A stretch of DNA of 12,118 nt, taken from NCBI GenBank assembly GCA_011322575.1, contig DRMK01000295.1, positions 1 to 12,118 on the forward strand, read 5' to 3'. Source of the DNA: Gammaproteobacteria bacterium. Its GTDB lineage: Bacteria; Pseudomonadota; Gammaproteobacteria; Thiohalospirales; Thiohalospiraceae. This document shows positions 1 through 7,234 of the stretch, one piece after another. The notes under the pieces are model-generated. The model made no database searches and was not told where the DNA came from. It was given only the letters and a program-made list of their open reading frames with translations. The position numbers and the translations under genes are program-made. Within the stretch, counting starts at the first letter, position 1, and each line of letters starts with the position of its first letter.

Positions 1-127
1 ATTAAGAAAAAAGCAACCTGCCGCCACATAAAGTCTTAAGAATATACTGTATCTCGTCCGGGCAATCAAAACCATAAGCCCGACAAACCGGTTCCCCCAC
101 GGGAAACGGGGACGAAATAGCCGACGC

Positions 128-197
128 AAAAAAAGAGATCAGGGGGAAACAGCTTGGCGGGAGGATATCGATAGTCGCTGTTTACCTCCCCCTGATC
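128..197 (-). terminator. Intrinsic terminator of the pilZ-cinA-thpR operon
   Basis: Read on the minus strand, 187-197 pairs perfectly with 137-147 over 11 bases (GATCAGGGGGA against TCCCCCTGATC). After a 3-4 base bulge, GCTGTT (177-182) pairs with AACAGC (148-153). The loop is about 23 bases. The stem is followed on the minus strand by TC and then seven T residues (128-134 on the plus strand are all A), the classic layout of a rho-independent terminator. It lies about 90 bases beyond the thpR stop and points the same way, so it most likely ends that operon. The bulge and long loop are less compact than usual. Confidence 0.75.
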
Positions 198-264
198 CGA
201 ACGGAGGAATTGTCGTAGAATCGATATTGCGGGCATATTTCTACATACTCTCCCCCATGTGTCC

Positions 265-278
265 TTGACGTGCGTCAA
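265..278. promoter_or_regulatory. FNR/CRP-like dyad (weak)
   Basis: TTGACGTGCGTCAA has perfect arms TTGACG/CGTCAA around a 2-base centre. It resembles the TTGAT-N4-ATCAA half-site layout of FNR/DNR-type regulators, with T:A replaced by C:G at the inner arm position. It lies 10 bases beyond the thpR stop. A TAGAAA hexamer on the minus strand (238-243) sits about one helical register from where a class II activator site would place a -10 box. No gene follows within the window in that direction before the terminator, so the role is uncertain. Confidence 0.2.
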
Positions 279-288
279 ATACGCAAAA

Positions 289-831
289 TCAGCTCGCCGC
301 CCCCAGTTCCCAGCGGCGCACCACCTCATAACGGACACCTCCCTGAACCGTGACCGAGCGCACCAGCACGAAACCCTCCACCTGCCACGGCAGGGGCTCG
401 ATGTGGCGCGGCAGGCCGTCTGAGCGGGCGCGGCGCAGGATAGTCAGGTGGGGTCGGTAGGGGCGTGTCTCGGGCGGCAGGCCGCAGCCTTGCAGGCCGC
501 TCTCGAGCTCTGCAACCAGCTTCTGCAACGGCGCCGGGATCTCGCCTGCCCCCAACCACGCCACCCGCGGACCGGCCCAGTAGCCGACCCGGTTCAGAGT
601 GATGCTGAAACCCTCGGCCCGGATGGCGGCCGCGACCCGCTCGGCGCACGCCTGCTGCGCTGGAGAGATTACCCCCAGATAACGCAAGGTTATATGAAGA
701 TTCTCCACTGCCACCGCCCGCCCGGCGGCATTCCGGAACTCTCCACTCTCCAACAGCTCCGCCAGCCGCAGGCGCAGCTCGTCATCCGGCCAGAGCGCGA
801 AAAAGAGACGCTGCCCCTCAACCCGCGGCAT
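289..831 (-). CDS. thpR: RNA 2',3'-cyclic phosphodiesterase (2'-5' RNA ligase family)
   Basis: This 180-residue protein belongs to the 2H phosphoesterase family. The two signature motifs are visible: HITL at residues 46-49 and HLTI at 128-131, each giving the His and Thr of the active site. The spacing and total length fit bacterial ThpR/LigT, which opens 2',3'-cyclic phosphate ends on RNA and was first described as a tRNA-half 2'-5' ligase; it is expected in the cytosol. I chose the ATG at 829-831 (MPRVEGQRLFFALWPDD), because the family begins with RxFFAxxP close to the N terminus and a GGAAGGG stretch lies just upstream. Longer in-frame extensions only read through cinA in another frame. 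Its start overlaps the cinA 3' end by 14 bases, so translation is probably coupled. It is the last gene of the pilZ-cinA-thpR operon. Confidence 0.9.
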   Translation of the reverse strand: MPRVEGQRLFFALWPDDELRLRLAELLESGEFRNAAGRAVAVENLHITLRYLGVISPAQQACAERVAAAIRAEGFSITLNRVGYWAGPRVAWLGAGEIPAPLQKLVAELESGLQGCGLPPETRPYRPHLTILRRARSDGLPRHIEPLPWQVEGFVLVRSVTVQGGVRYEVVRRWELGAAS

Positions 832-1300
832 CCCGCAGCCCTTCCAGGGCGACCCAGACAGCCCCTTGGCGCACCGCCTCCCGGTCCCCCGTGAAGTGCT
901 CCCTGTGGCTCTCCATCCACCCCCTGGAGTCGGCCCATGCAAACCACACGGTACCCACCGGCTTGCCAGGCACCGCGCCACCCGGCCCGGCGATGCCGCT
1001 GACCGCCACCGAGAGCTGGGCATGGCTGTGCGCCAGGGCGCCGCTGGCCATCTGCTGGACAGTCTGCTCGCTTACGGCGCCGTAACTCTCCAGCACCTCC
1101 TCACTCACCCCCAGCATCTCCCGCTTGGCAACATTGGTATAGGTGACGAAACCACGCTCGAACCAGCGCGAACTGCCAGGGATGTCGGTAATCACCTTGG
1201 CGATCCACCCCCCGGTACAGGACTCGGCGGTGACCAGCATCGCCCGCCTCTGCAGCAACCGCTCGCCCAGCTGGCAGGCAAGTTGCTGGACCCTGTCCAT
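818..1300 (-). CDS. pncC: Nicotinamide-nucleotide amidohydrolase (PncC, CinA C-terminal domain)
   Basis: This 160-residue protein matches the stand-alone C-terminal domain of CinA, like E. coli PncC/YgaD. The hallmark TAESCTGG (residues 24-31, with nucleophile Ser27) is present. So are ERGFVTYTNVAKREMLGV (48-65, with the Tyr and Lys of the active site), AVSGIAGPGG (99-108) and KPVGTVWFA (113-121). The enzyme deamidates nicotinamide mononucleotide to nicotinate mononucleotide, recycling NMN made by NAD-dependent DNA ligase; it is cytosolic. The N-terminal MoCF/COG1058 domain of two-domain CinA is absent, and the length shows this is a complete short form, not a truncation. The ATG (1298-1300) overlaps the pilZ stop as TGATG and has AAGGG just before it. 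In many gammaproteobacteria this gene precedes recA; here thpR follows. Confidence 0.92.
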   Translation of the reverse strand: MDRVQQLACQLGERLLQRRAMLVTAESCTGGWIAKVITDIPGSSRWFERGFVTYTNVAKREMLGVSEEVLESYGAVSEQTVQQMASGALAHSHAQLSVAVSGIAGPGGAVPGKPVGTVWFAWADSRGWMESHREHFTGDREAVRQGAVWVALEGLRDAAG

Positions 1301-1605
1301 CAGCCCTTGATCTCGAGGAAACGGCAGCTCACCACCCAGTGCCCCTCCCCAGCAGGCTCCACCCGGACCACCTCGGCGGTGGCCTCGAGCGGCGGGGTCA
1401 GCTTCTCCTGTGGCGAGATCACGATCTCCAGTCGCATACCCGGCTCCATCTCCCGCGGCGTCTCGAAACGCACCCCGCCACCGCTCAAATCACGGCCCCT
1501 TGCCTGCTGCATCTCCTCCGCACCTGGCAGTCGGAAATCCAGCATGAACTCCACCTCCATGCGGGTGAAATCGCGCTTTTCGCTATAGTCCAGTCGCATC
1601 GTCAT
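1300..1605 (-). CDS. PilZ-domain protein, candidate c-di-GMP receptor
   Basis: This is a 101-residue single-domain protein. It carries the two c-di-GMP binding signatures of PilZ domains. The first is an RxxxR motif (R11-DFT-R15, in EKRDFTRMEVEF). The second is a DxSxxG motif (D39-LSGGG44, in GRDLSGGGVRFETP) at the expected distance. A beta-rich remainder ends at FLEIKG. It probably binds c-di-GMP and transmits the signal to an unknown partner; no output domain is attached. The ATG at 1603-1605 is preferred over the one two codons later because GAGG (1614-1617) lies 8 bases upstream of it. It is the first gene of the operon with pncC and thpR and shares TGATG with pncC. A functional link between c-di-GMP and NMN recycling is not established by this arrangement. 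Confidence 0.85.
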   Translation of the reverse strand: MTMRLDYSEKRDFTRMEVEFMLDFRLPGAEEMQQARGRDLSGGGVRFETPREMEPGMRLEIVISPQEKLTPPLEATAEVVRVEPAGEGHWVVSCRFLEIKG

Positions 1606-1628
1606 CGGCCCAGCCTCACTCTTTTTTA

Positions 1629-1657
1629 TTTATAGAGAATTGATAGTAAGCAATACC
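1629..1657 (-). promoter_or_regulatory. Possible promoter of the pilZ operon
   Basis: On the minus strand TATAAA (1629-1634) lies 23 bases before the pilZ ATG, within an A/T-rich stretch. It would give a leader of about 17 bases that includes the GAGG ribosome site. The -35 box is poor: GGTATT at 1652-1657 gives 17-base spacing. The neighbouring sequence contains an overlapping CCAGA repeat (1656-1665). This is a weak call based mainly on the -10 hexamer and position. Confidence 0.3.
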
Positions 1658-1700
1658 AGACCAGACCAATATTAGCAAGCAACGCGGCGCTGCGGCGGAA

Positions 1701-1729
1701 TTGGCCCCACCACCGATTTTGGCTAGAAT
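1701..1729 (+). promoter_or_regulatory. Sigma-70 type promoter of mutS, possibly leaderless
   Basis: TTGGCC (1701-1706) and TAGAAT (1724-1729) are separated by exactly 17 bases. The A of the chosen mutS ATG is at 1737, only 7 bases after the -10 box, so a normal start site would fall at or within one or two bases of the ATG. No ribosome binding site is visible before it, which fits a leaderless or nearly leaderless message. Confidence 0.55.
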
Positions 1730-1736
1730 CGCACGG

Positions 1737-4298
1737 ATGAGCCGCGCCCAGCACACGCCCCTGATGCAGCAATATCTCGCCATCAAGGCGCAACACCCGG
1801 ATATCCTGCTCTTCTTCCGCATGGGAGACTTCTACGAGCTGTTCTACGACGACGCCCGCAAGGCGGCGAATCTGCTCAACATCAGCCTGACCAGCCGGGG
1901 CAAGTCGGCGGGCGAGCCCATCCCCATGGCGGGCGTTCCCTGCCACGCGGTGGACAGCTACCTGGCCAGGCTGGTCAGGCAGGGGGAGTCGGTGGCCATC
2001 TGCGAGCAGATCGGCGATCCCGCCGCCAGCAAGGGACCGGTGGAGCGGCGTGTCACCCGTATCGTGACTCCCGGCACCGTTACCGAGGAGGCGCTGCTGG
2101 AGGAGAACCGGGACAACCTGATCGCGGCGCTGCTGCAGAGGGGGGATCGCTTCGGCCTGGCCTGGATGGATGTCACCAGCGGACGCTTTCTGGCGATGGA
2201 GCTGGAGAACCAAGAGGCGCTGGCCGGGGAGCTGGAGCGCCTGCAGCCGGCCGAGCTGGTGGCCTGCGAGGAGAACTCCGTGGAACCATCCTGCGGTGCC
2301 GCCCTGCAGAGGCTGCCACCGTGGCACTTCGAGCTGGAGAGCGCCACGCGGATGCTGTGTGAACAGTTCGGCACCCGGGAGCTGACCGGCTTCGGCTGCG
2401 ACCCCTTTCCGCTCGCCGTGGCCGCCGCCGGAGGTCTGCTCCACTATGTGCGCGGCACCCAGCGCAACGCGCTGCCCCACATACGCGCCCTGCATGTGGA
2501 GCGGCGCGACGAGAGCATAATCCTGGACGCCGCCACACGCCGCAACCTGGAGCTGGAGAGCAGCCTCTCGGGTCACCCGGAGCAGACCCTGGCCGCGGTG
2601 CTGGATCACACCGCCACCGCCATGGGCAGCCGTCTGCTGCGGCGCTGGCTCAACCGCCCGCTGCGCGACCGGGAGACCATAGGCCGGCGCCACGCCGCCG
2701 TGGCGGCCCTGCTGGAGAGGCACGGCTACGAGGAGCTGCGGCAGCAGCTGCGCGGCATCGGCGACATGGAGCGCATCCTGAGCCGCATCGCCCTGCGCTC
2801 GGCACGCCCGGCGGATCTGGTGCAGCTGCGCACCGCCCTGGGAAAGCTGCCCCAGCTGCGGGAGAGCCTGACGGACCGGGAGGTCCCGCTGCTGCGCGAT
2901 CTGCGACGCAGGATAGGTAGCTTCCCCCAGCTGCACCGGCTGCTGCGCCAGGCGGTGGTGGAGGCACCCCCCCAGCTGATCCGGGACGGCGGCGTCATCG
3001 CCACCGGCTATGACGCGGAGCTGGACGAGCTGCGCTCCCTGCAGCGCAACGCCAGCGGCTACCTGCTGGAGCTGGAGCAGCGGGAACGGGAGCAGACCGG
3101 CATCGCCAACCTGAAGGTCAACTACAACCGGGTGCACGGCTACTACATCGAGGTGAGCCGCGCCCAGAGCGACAGGGTTCCGGCACGCTACCAGCGCCGC
3201 CAGACCCTCAAGGGCGCGGAGCGCTACATAACCCCGGAGCTCAAGGAGTTCGAGGATCGCGTGCTGAGCGCCAACGAGCGTGCGCTGGCGCGCGAAAAGC
3301 GGCTCTACGAGGAGCTGCTGGACACCATTGCCCGGGAGCTGGAACGGCTGCAGCAGAGCGCCGCGGCGATAGCCGCGCTGGACGCCCTGAACAACCTGGC
3401 GGAGCGCGCCGCCACCCTGGAGCTGGTGGCGCCGGAGCTCACCGGCCGCCCGGAGCTGAAGATAACTGCCGGACGCCACCTGGTGGTGGAGCAGCTCCAG
3501 GAGGAGCCGTTCGTTCCCAACGATCTGCACCTGGATCGCGGCCGCCGCATGCTGCTGATAACCGGCCCCAACATGGGGGGCAAATCCACCTACATGCGCC
3601 AGACCGCCCTGATCGTACTGCTGGCCTGCATGGGCAGCTTCGTACCGGCGGAGAGGGCGCTCATCGGCCCCGTCGATCGCATCTTCACCCGCATCGGCGC
3701 CTCCGACGAGCTGGCCAGCGGCCGCTCCACCTTCATGGTGGAGATGACCGAGACCGCCAACATCCTGCACAACGCCACCCCCGACAGCCTGGTGCTGATG
3801 GACGAGATAGGGCGCGGCACCAGCACCTTCGACGGCCTCTCCCTCGCCTGGGCCTGCGCCCTCCATCTGGCCCGGGAGATCGGCGCCTTCACCCTGTTCG
3901 CCACCCACTATTTCGAGCTGACCCGTCTCGCCGGGCAGGTGGAGGGGATCGCCAATGTCCATCTCGACGCCACGGAGCAGGGGGAGCGAATCATATTCAT
4001 GCACACCGTCAAGGAGGGGGCGGCCAACCAGAGCTACGGGCTGCAGGTGGCCGCGCTGGCGGGAGTGCCGGCGGAGGTCATCCGCCGGGCGCGCGACAGG
4101 CTCCGGGAGCTGGAGCGGGAGCACCCGGCCCGGACCCCATCCCGGACCACCGTACCGGCCGCGGACGTGCCGCCACCGAGCCGCTCGCCGGTGGAGCAGG
4201 CCCTGGCCGGCATGGACCTGGACGGACTCTCCCCCCGCCAGGCGCTGGAGAAGCTGTACCGGCTGCGCGACATGCTGGACGGCGAAGATCCGGAATAG
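1737..4298 (+). CDS. mutS: DNA mismatch repair ATPase MutS
   Basis: This 853-residue protein is the same length as E. coli MutS. It recognises base mismatches and small loops in newly replicated DNA and recruits MutL. The mismatch-probing Phe-x-Glu is present (F32-Y-E34 in MGDFYELF). The lever/clamp core follows, then the ATPase: Walker A GPNMGGKST (610-618), Walker B/D-loop DEIGRGTSTFDG (from 689) and switch His in FATHYFEL (H724). A C-terminal helix-loop-helix ending in SPRQALEKLYRLRDML matches the dimer/tetramer contact of long MutS proteins. I chose the ATG at 1737 over the upstream TTG at 1701 because MSRAQHTPLMQQYLAIK aligns with the family N terminus and the upstream codons overlap the promoter. 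An 832-codon open frame on the opposite strand is a by-product of codon bias. It diverges from the pilZ operon; the next gene downstream is Fur-regulated and separate. Confidence 0.98.
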   Translation: MSRAQHTPLMQQYLAIKAQHPDILLFFRMGDFYELFYDDARKAANLLNISLTSRGKSAGEPIPMAGVPCHAVDSYLARLVRQGESVAICEQIGDPAASKGPVERRVTRIVTPGTVTEEALLEENRDNLIAALLQRGDRFGLAWMDVTSGRFLAMELENQEALAGELERLQPAELVACEENSVEPSCGAALQRLPPWHFELESATRMLCEQFGTRELTGFGCDPFPLAVAAAGGLLHYVRGTQRNALPHIRALHVERRDESIILDAATRRNLELESSLSGHPEQTLAAVLDHTATAMGSRLLRRWLNRPLRDRETIGRRHAAVAALLERHGYEELRQQLRGIGDMERILSRIALRSARPADLVQLRTALGKLPQLRESLTDREVPLLRDLRRRIGSFPQLHRLLRQAVVEAPPQLIRDGGVIATGYDAELDELRSLQRNASGYLLELEQREREQTGIANLKVNYNRVHGYYIEVSRAQSDRVPARYQRRQTLKGAERYITPELKEFEDRVLSANERALAREKRLYEELLDTIARELERLQQSAAAIAALDALNNLAERAATLELVAPELTGRPELKITAGRHLVVEQLQEEPFVPNDLHLDRGRRMLLITGPNMGGKSTYMRQTALIVLLACMGSFVPAERALIGPVDRIFTRIGASDELASGRSTFMVEMTETANILHNATPDSLVLMDEIGRGTSTFDGLSLAWACALHLAREIGAFTLFATHYFELTRLAGQVEGIANVHLDATEQGERIIFMHTVKEGAANQSYGLQVAALAGVPAEVIRRARDRLRELEREHPARTPSRTTVPAADVPPPSRSPVEQALAGMDLDGLSPRQALEKLYRLRDMLDGEDPE

Positions 4299-4312
4299 GG
4301 GATCGCATGCGG

Positions 4313-4369
4313 CCGGGGGCGGAAAAATAGGGGGTCTTCCCCAAACAGGGCTTCAGACATCGCCCCCGG
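4313..4369. repeat. Long-range inverted repeat between mutS and the iron operon
   Basis: CCGGGGGCG (4313-4321) and CGCCCCCGG (4361-4369) are perfect 9-base arms 39 bases apart. Between them GGGG-TCTT-CCCC (4331-4342) forms a smaller hairpin. Together they could fold into a branched structure 15 bases after the mutS stop. No T run follows on the plus strand, so it is not a standard intrinsic terminator; a role in protecting the mutS 3' end or in rho-dependent ending is possible. The minus strand has a TTTTTT run beyond the 4313-4369 structure's right edge, on its wrong side for a minus-strand terminator. Confidence 0.45.
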
Positions 4370-4371
4370 GG

Positions 4372-4399
4372 TTGAAAAAAGAATGATAACCATTATCAT
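4372..4399 (+). promoter_or_regulatory. Promoter with overlapping Fur box upstream of the iron importer
   Basis: TGATAACCATTATCA (4384-4398) matches the 7-1-7 Fur consensus TGATAATNATTATCA at all defined positions but one. Against the classic 19-base Fur box, 4379-4397 agrees at 16 positions. The promoter hexamers TTGAAA (4372-4377) and TATCAT (4394-4399), spaced 16 bases apart, bracket and overlap the box. Fe-Fur bound here would block RNA polymerase. The start codon of the binding-protein gene lies 31 bases after the -10 box. This supports iron-repressed transcription of the importer. Confidence 0.85.
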
Positions 4400-4429
4400 A
4401 AACAATAACGCAATATCCGGGACAAAGGC

Positions 4430-5446
4430 ATGAAAACAGCTCTGGCACTCATCACCGCACTCTCTCTCTTGGGCGGGCCGGCCCTGGCGGCCGAGCAGGT
4501 AAATCTCTATTCCGCGCGCAAGGAGAACCTGATCAGGCCCCTGCTGGATCGCTTCAGCGCCGAGACCGGCATCGAGGTGAACCTGGTCACCGGCAAGGCC
4601 AGCGCGCTGCTCAAGCGGTTGCAAGTGGAGGGCCGCAACACCCCTGCCGATCTGTTCCTGACAGTGGATGCGGGTCGCCTCCACGTGGCGAAGCAGGCCG
4701 GCCTGCTGCAGCCGGTGAAAAGCAGAATACTGACGGAAGTGGTCCCGGCCCATCTGCGTGACCGCGACAACCAGTGGTTTGCCCTCTCCAAGCGGGCCCG
4801 CATCATCGTTTACAGCAGGGAAAGGGTAAGGCCGGAGGAGCTCTCCACCTACGAGGATCTGGCCGCCCCGAAATGGAAGGGCAGAATCTGCATCCGCTCA
4901 TCCGGCAACATCTACAATCAATCCCTGCTCGCCTCCCTGGTGGCCCATCATAGCGAGGCGGCTGCGGAAAGATGGGCCGCGGGAGTGGTGGCCAACATGG
5001 CGCGCCCCCCCCGGGGCAACGACCGCGCCCAGGTCAAGGCGGTGGCCACGGGCGAGTGTGACATAGCGGTGGTAAACAGCTACTACCTGGGGAACATGCA
5101 GAGCTCCAGCGATCGGAGCGAGCGGGACGCGGCGGCGAAGGTGGCCCCGTTCTTCCCCAATCAGGGCGACCGCGGCACGCACATCAACATCAGCGGCGCC
5201 GGCATAACCAGGCACGCCACCAACCGCGACAATGCCCGCAAGCTGCTGGAGTTTATGGTCGGCGACGAGGCGCAGAAATGGTATGCCGAGAGCAACCATG
5301 AGTACCCGGTAAAGGCGGGGGTCGAGGTCAGCCCCATCGTCAGGGCTTGGGGATACCCCTTCAAGGAGGACCAGCTCGACATGGGCCAGCTGGGAATCCA
5401 CAACGTGACGGCGGTAAAAATATTTGACCGGGTCGGCTGGAGGTAG
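4430..5446 (+). CDS. fbpA: Ferric iron ABC transporter, periplasmic binding protein
   Basis: This 338-residue protein starts with a Sec signal peptide (MKTALALITALSLLGGPALA), with likely signal peptidase I cleavage after ALA at residue 20. The mature part begins with VNLYSARKENLIRPLLDRF, typical of the FbpA/FutA/IdiA family of Fe(III)-binding proteins. The adjacent tyrosines in VVNSYYLGNM (Y218, Y219) match the iron-ligating pair of the family, and GTHINISGAGI (249-259) is a conserved family segment. It would capture ferric iron in the periplasm and pass it to the permease. It follows a promoter overlapped by a Fur box and is separated from the permease gene by 84 bases with a small hairpin. 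The family also includes thiamine and phosphonate binders, but the Fur box and tyrosine pair favour iron. The symbol follows Neisseria/Haemophilus usage; afuA or futA would be equally valid. Confidence 0.92.
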   Translation: MKTALALITALSLLGGPALAAEQVNLYSARKENLIRPLLDRFSAETGIEVNLVTGKASALLKRLQVEGRNTPADLFLTVDAGRLHVAKQAGLLQPVKSRILTEVVPAHLRDRDNQWFALSKRARIIVYSRERVRPEELSTYEDLAAPKWKGRICIRSSGNIYNQSLLASLVAHHSEAAAERWAAGVVANMARPPRGNDRAQVKAVATGECDIAVVNSYYLGNMQSSSDRSERDAAAKVAPFFPNQGDRGTHINISGAGITRHATNRDNARKLLEFMVGDEAQKWYAESNHEYPVKAGVEVSPIVRAWGYPFKEDQLDMGQLGIHNVTAVKIFDRVGWR

Positions 5447-5453
5447 CGGCAGA

Positions 5454-5471
5454 CCCGGTTGTTTTTCCGGG
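5454..5471 (+). other. Hairpin between binding-protein and permease genes
   Basis: CCCGG (5454-5458) and CCGGG (5467-5471) form a 5-base stem around a T-rich loop. A second small dyad, GGGAATATCCC, lies further on in the same gap. Such a structure can lower expression of permease and ATPase relative to the binding protein, either by partial termination or by stabilising the upstream transcript; that role here is inferred. There is no T run after the stem, so a full terminator is unlikely. Confidence 0.35.
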
Positions 5472-5530
5472 GAGATTCGATAACTACCGGCAACATCGGG
5501 AATATCCCTGCTGACGGAACCTGATTTGAT

Positions 5531-7234
5531 TTGAGAGCGGGCACCCCTAACGCTATCGAGCCACTCCCCGGGCACAGCTGGTCTGCCACGCTGCGCCGGC
5601 CATCACCCTGGGCGGTGGCCGCCGCACTGGCGGCCCTGGTGGTGATGACCCCCATCCTCACGGTGCTCGGCTATCTGTTCCATCCCGGCACCGGCACCTG
5701 GCAGCATCTGGCGGATACCGTTCTCGGCGACTACATCCGCAACTCCCTTTTGCTGATGGCCGGTGTCGCAGCCGGCGCGGGCAGCATCGGCATCACCACC
5801 GCCTGGCTGACCAGCATGTACCGCTTTCCCGGCCGGCGCCTGTTCATCTGGGCGCTGCTGCTGCCGCTGGCATTTCCGGCCTACATCCTCGCCTACACCT
5901 ATACCGGCATGCTGGAGCCGGCCGGGCCGGTGCAGGAGTGGATCCGCACCACCTTCGGCCTGCGCTACGGCGAATACTGGTTCCCGGAGATCCGCTCCAT
6001 CGGCGGTGCGATGGTGATTCTCTCGCTGGTGCTCTACCCCTATGTCTATCTGCTGGCGCGGGCCGCCTTCCTGGAACAGTCGGTTTGCGCCCTGGAGGCC
6101 AGCCGCTCCCTCGGCTGCGGACCCTGGCGCAGCTTCTTCGCGGTGGCGCTGCCCCTGGCGCGGCCGGCAATCGTGGTGGGGCTGTCGCTGGCGCTGATGG
6201 AGACCCTGGCCGATTTCGGCACCGTGGAGTATTTCGGGGTCAGCACCTTTACCACCGGCATATTCCGCACCTGGTACGGCCTCTACGACGAGGTGGCCGC
6301 GGCGCAACTGGCGGCCTTGCTGATGCTGTTCGTATTCAGCCTGATCCTGCTGGAGCGCTGGTCGCGGCGACAGGCACGCTACCACCATACCACCAACCGG
6401 TACCAGGCGCTGCCGGAGATAGGGCTGGGAAGGTTCAGCGCCTGGCTCGCCACCACCGCCTGCCTGCTGCCGGTGCTGCTCGGGTTTCTGCTGCCGGTGG
6501 CGCAGCTGGGGCTGTGGGCGCTCCGGACCTGGAGGGAGATGGTGGATGCCGGCTTCTACACCCTGGCGGCCAACAGCTTTACCCTGGCGGGGATCGCCGC
6601 CCTAACGGCGCTGCTCCTGGCGCTGCTGCTTGGTTACGGCAGACGGCTGCACCCCACCCCCTGGCTGCGGGCGCTGGTGCGGACCGCCGGGATGGGGTAT
6701 ACCATCCCCGGCATGGTGATCGCCATCGGGGTGCTCATCCCCTTCGGCTGGCTGGACAACGCGCTGGACGGCTGGATGCGCGACCACTTCGGGATCAGCA
6801 CCGGCCTGCTGTTCAGCGGTACCATCTTCATCCTGCTGTTCGCCTATCTGGTACGCTTTCTCACCGTGTCGCTGAATACGGTGGAGGCGGGGCTCGGCAA
6901 GATCAGACCCTCCATGGATGAGGCGGCCTGGTCCATGGGCCACGGCAAAGCCGCCACGGTACGCCGCATCCACCTGCCGCTGATGCGCGGCAGCCTGCTG
7001 ACGGCGCTTTTGATAGTGTTCGTGGATGTGCTCAAGGAGCTGCCCGCCACCCTGGTGCTGCGCCCCTTCAACTTCAACACCCTGGCGGTGCGCACCTATG
7101 AGCTCGCTTCCGACGAGCGGCTGGCGGACGCATCCAGCGCCGCCCTGACCATCGTGCTGGTGGGGATAGTTCCCGTCATCCTGCTCAGCGTCACCATCGC
7201 CCGCTCGAGGCCCGGCCATGCAGAACCAGCTTGA
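5531..7234 (+). CDS. fbpB: Ferric iron ABC transporter, fused double permease
   Basis: This 567-residue inner-membrane protein has two permease halves of about six helices each, as in FbpB/SfuB/AfuB. The first helix spans about residues 29-50. Each half carries the cytoplasmic EAA loop that docks with the ATPase: EASRSLGCGPWRSFFAVALP (189-208) and DEAAWSMGHGKAATVRRIHLP (463-483). It would move ferric iron from the binding protein across the inner membrane. A stop codon at 5522-5524 limits the frame, so the earliest possible start is TTG at 5531. It has only a distant GGAA upstream. GTG at 5615 or ATG at 5645 would remove the RRPSPW segment usual before helix 1, so I favour TTG. The 3' end overlaps the ATPase gene by 17 bases. 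Confidence 0.9.
   Translation: MRAGTPNAIEPLPGHSWSATLRRPSPWAVAAALAALVVMTPILTVLGYLFHPGTGTWQHLADTVLGDYIRNSLLLMAGVAAGAGSIGITTAWLTSMYRFPGRRLFIWALLLPLAFPAYILAYTYTGMLEPAGPVQEWIRTTFGLRYGEYWFPEIRSIGGAMVILSLVLYPYVYLLARAAFLEQSVCALEASRSLGCGPWRSFFAVALPLARPAIVVGLSLALMETLADFGTVEYFGVSTFTTGIFRTWYGLYDEVAAAQLAALLMLFVFSLILLERWSRRQARYHHTTNRYQALPEIGLGRFSAWLATTACLLPVLLGFLLPVAQLGLWALRTWREMVDAGFYTLAANSFTLAGIAALTALLLALLLGYGRRLHPTPWLRALVRTAGMGYTIPGMVIAIGVLIPFGWLDNALDGWMRDHFGISTGLLFSGTIFILLFAYLVRFLTVSLNTVEAGLGKIRPSMDEAAWSMGHGKAATVRRIHLPLMRGSLLTALLIVFVDVLKELPATLVLRPFNFNTLAVRTYELASDERLADASSAALTIVLVGIVPVILLSVTIARSRPGHAEPA

Larger units (their letters stand above)
1..288. other. Gene-free flank left of thpR
   Basis: This stretch carries no reading frame that looks like a protein of a known family. 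The frames that cross it are short and run through the terminator hairpin. It contains a strong minus-strand intrinsic terminator (128-197) and a 14-base dyad (265-278). It also contains a GC-rich stretch at about 80-120 with several short inverted repeats, including CGGGC (59-63) facing GCCCG. I see no tRNA or other recognisable RNA gene. Confidence 0.6.

Noticed and set aside
75..135. Possible c-di-GMP-I (GEMM) riboswitch core: ACAAACC ... GGGACGAAATAGCC, then GACGCAAA
   Set aside because: The GGC needed to pair with the GCC is absent, the loop is not a GNRA tetraloop, no second helix follows, and the gene downstream on that strand runs the opposite way.
66..338. A 90-codon minus-strand frame
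   Set aside because: It overlaps the thpR end and runs through the intrinsic terminator hairpin; composition and content look like non-coding DNA.
1626..4124. An 832-codon open frame antisense to mutS
   Set aside because: It mirrors the mutS codon pattern in GC-rich DNA, is low-complexity in composition (rich in Gln, Gly, Ala, Leu), has no recognisable domain, and lies entirely opposite a clear gene apart from its last few bases.
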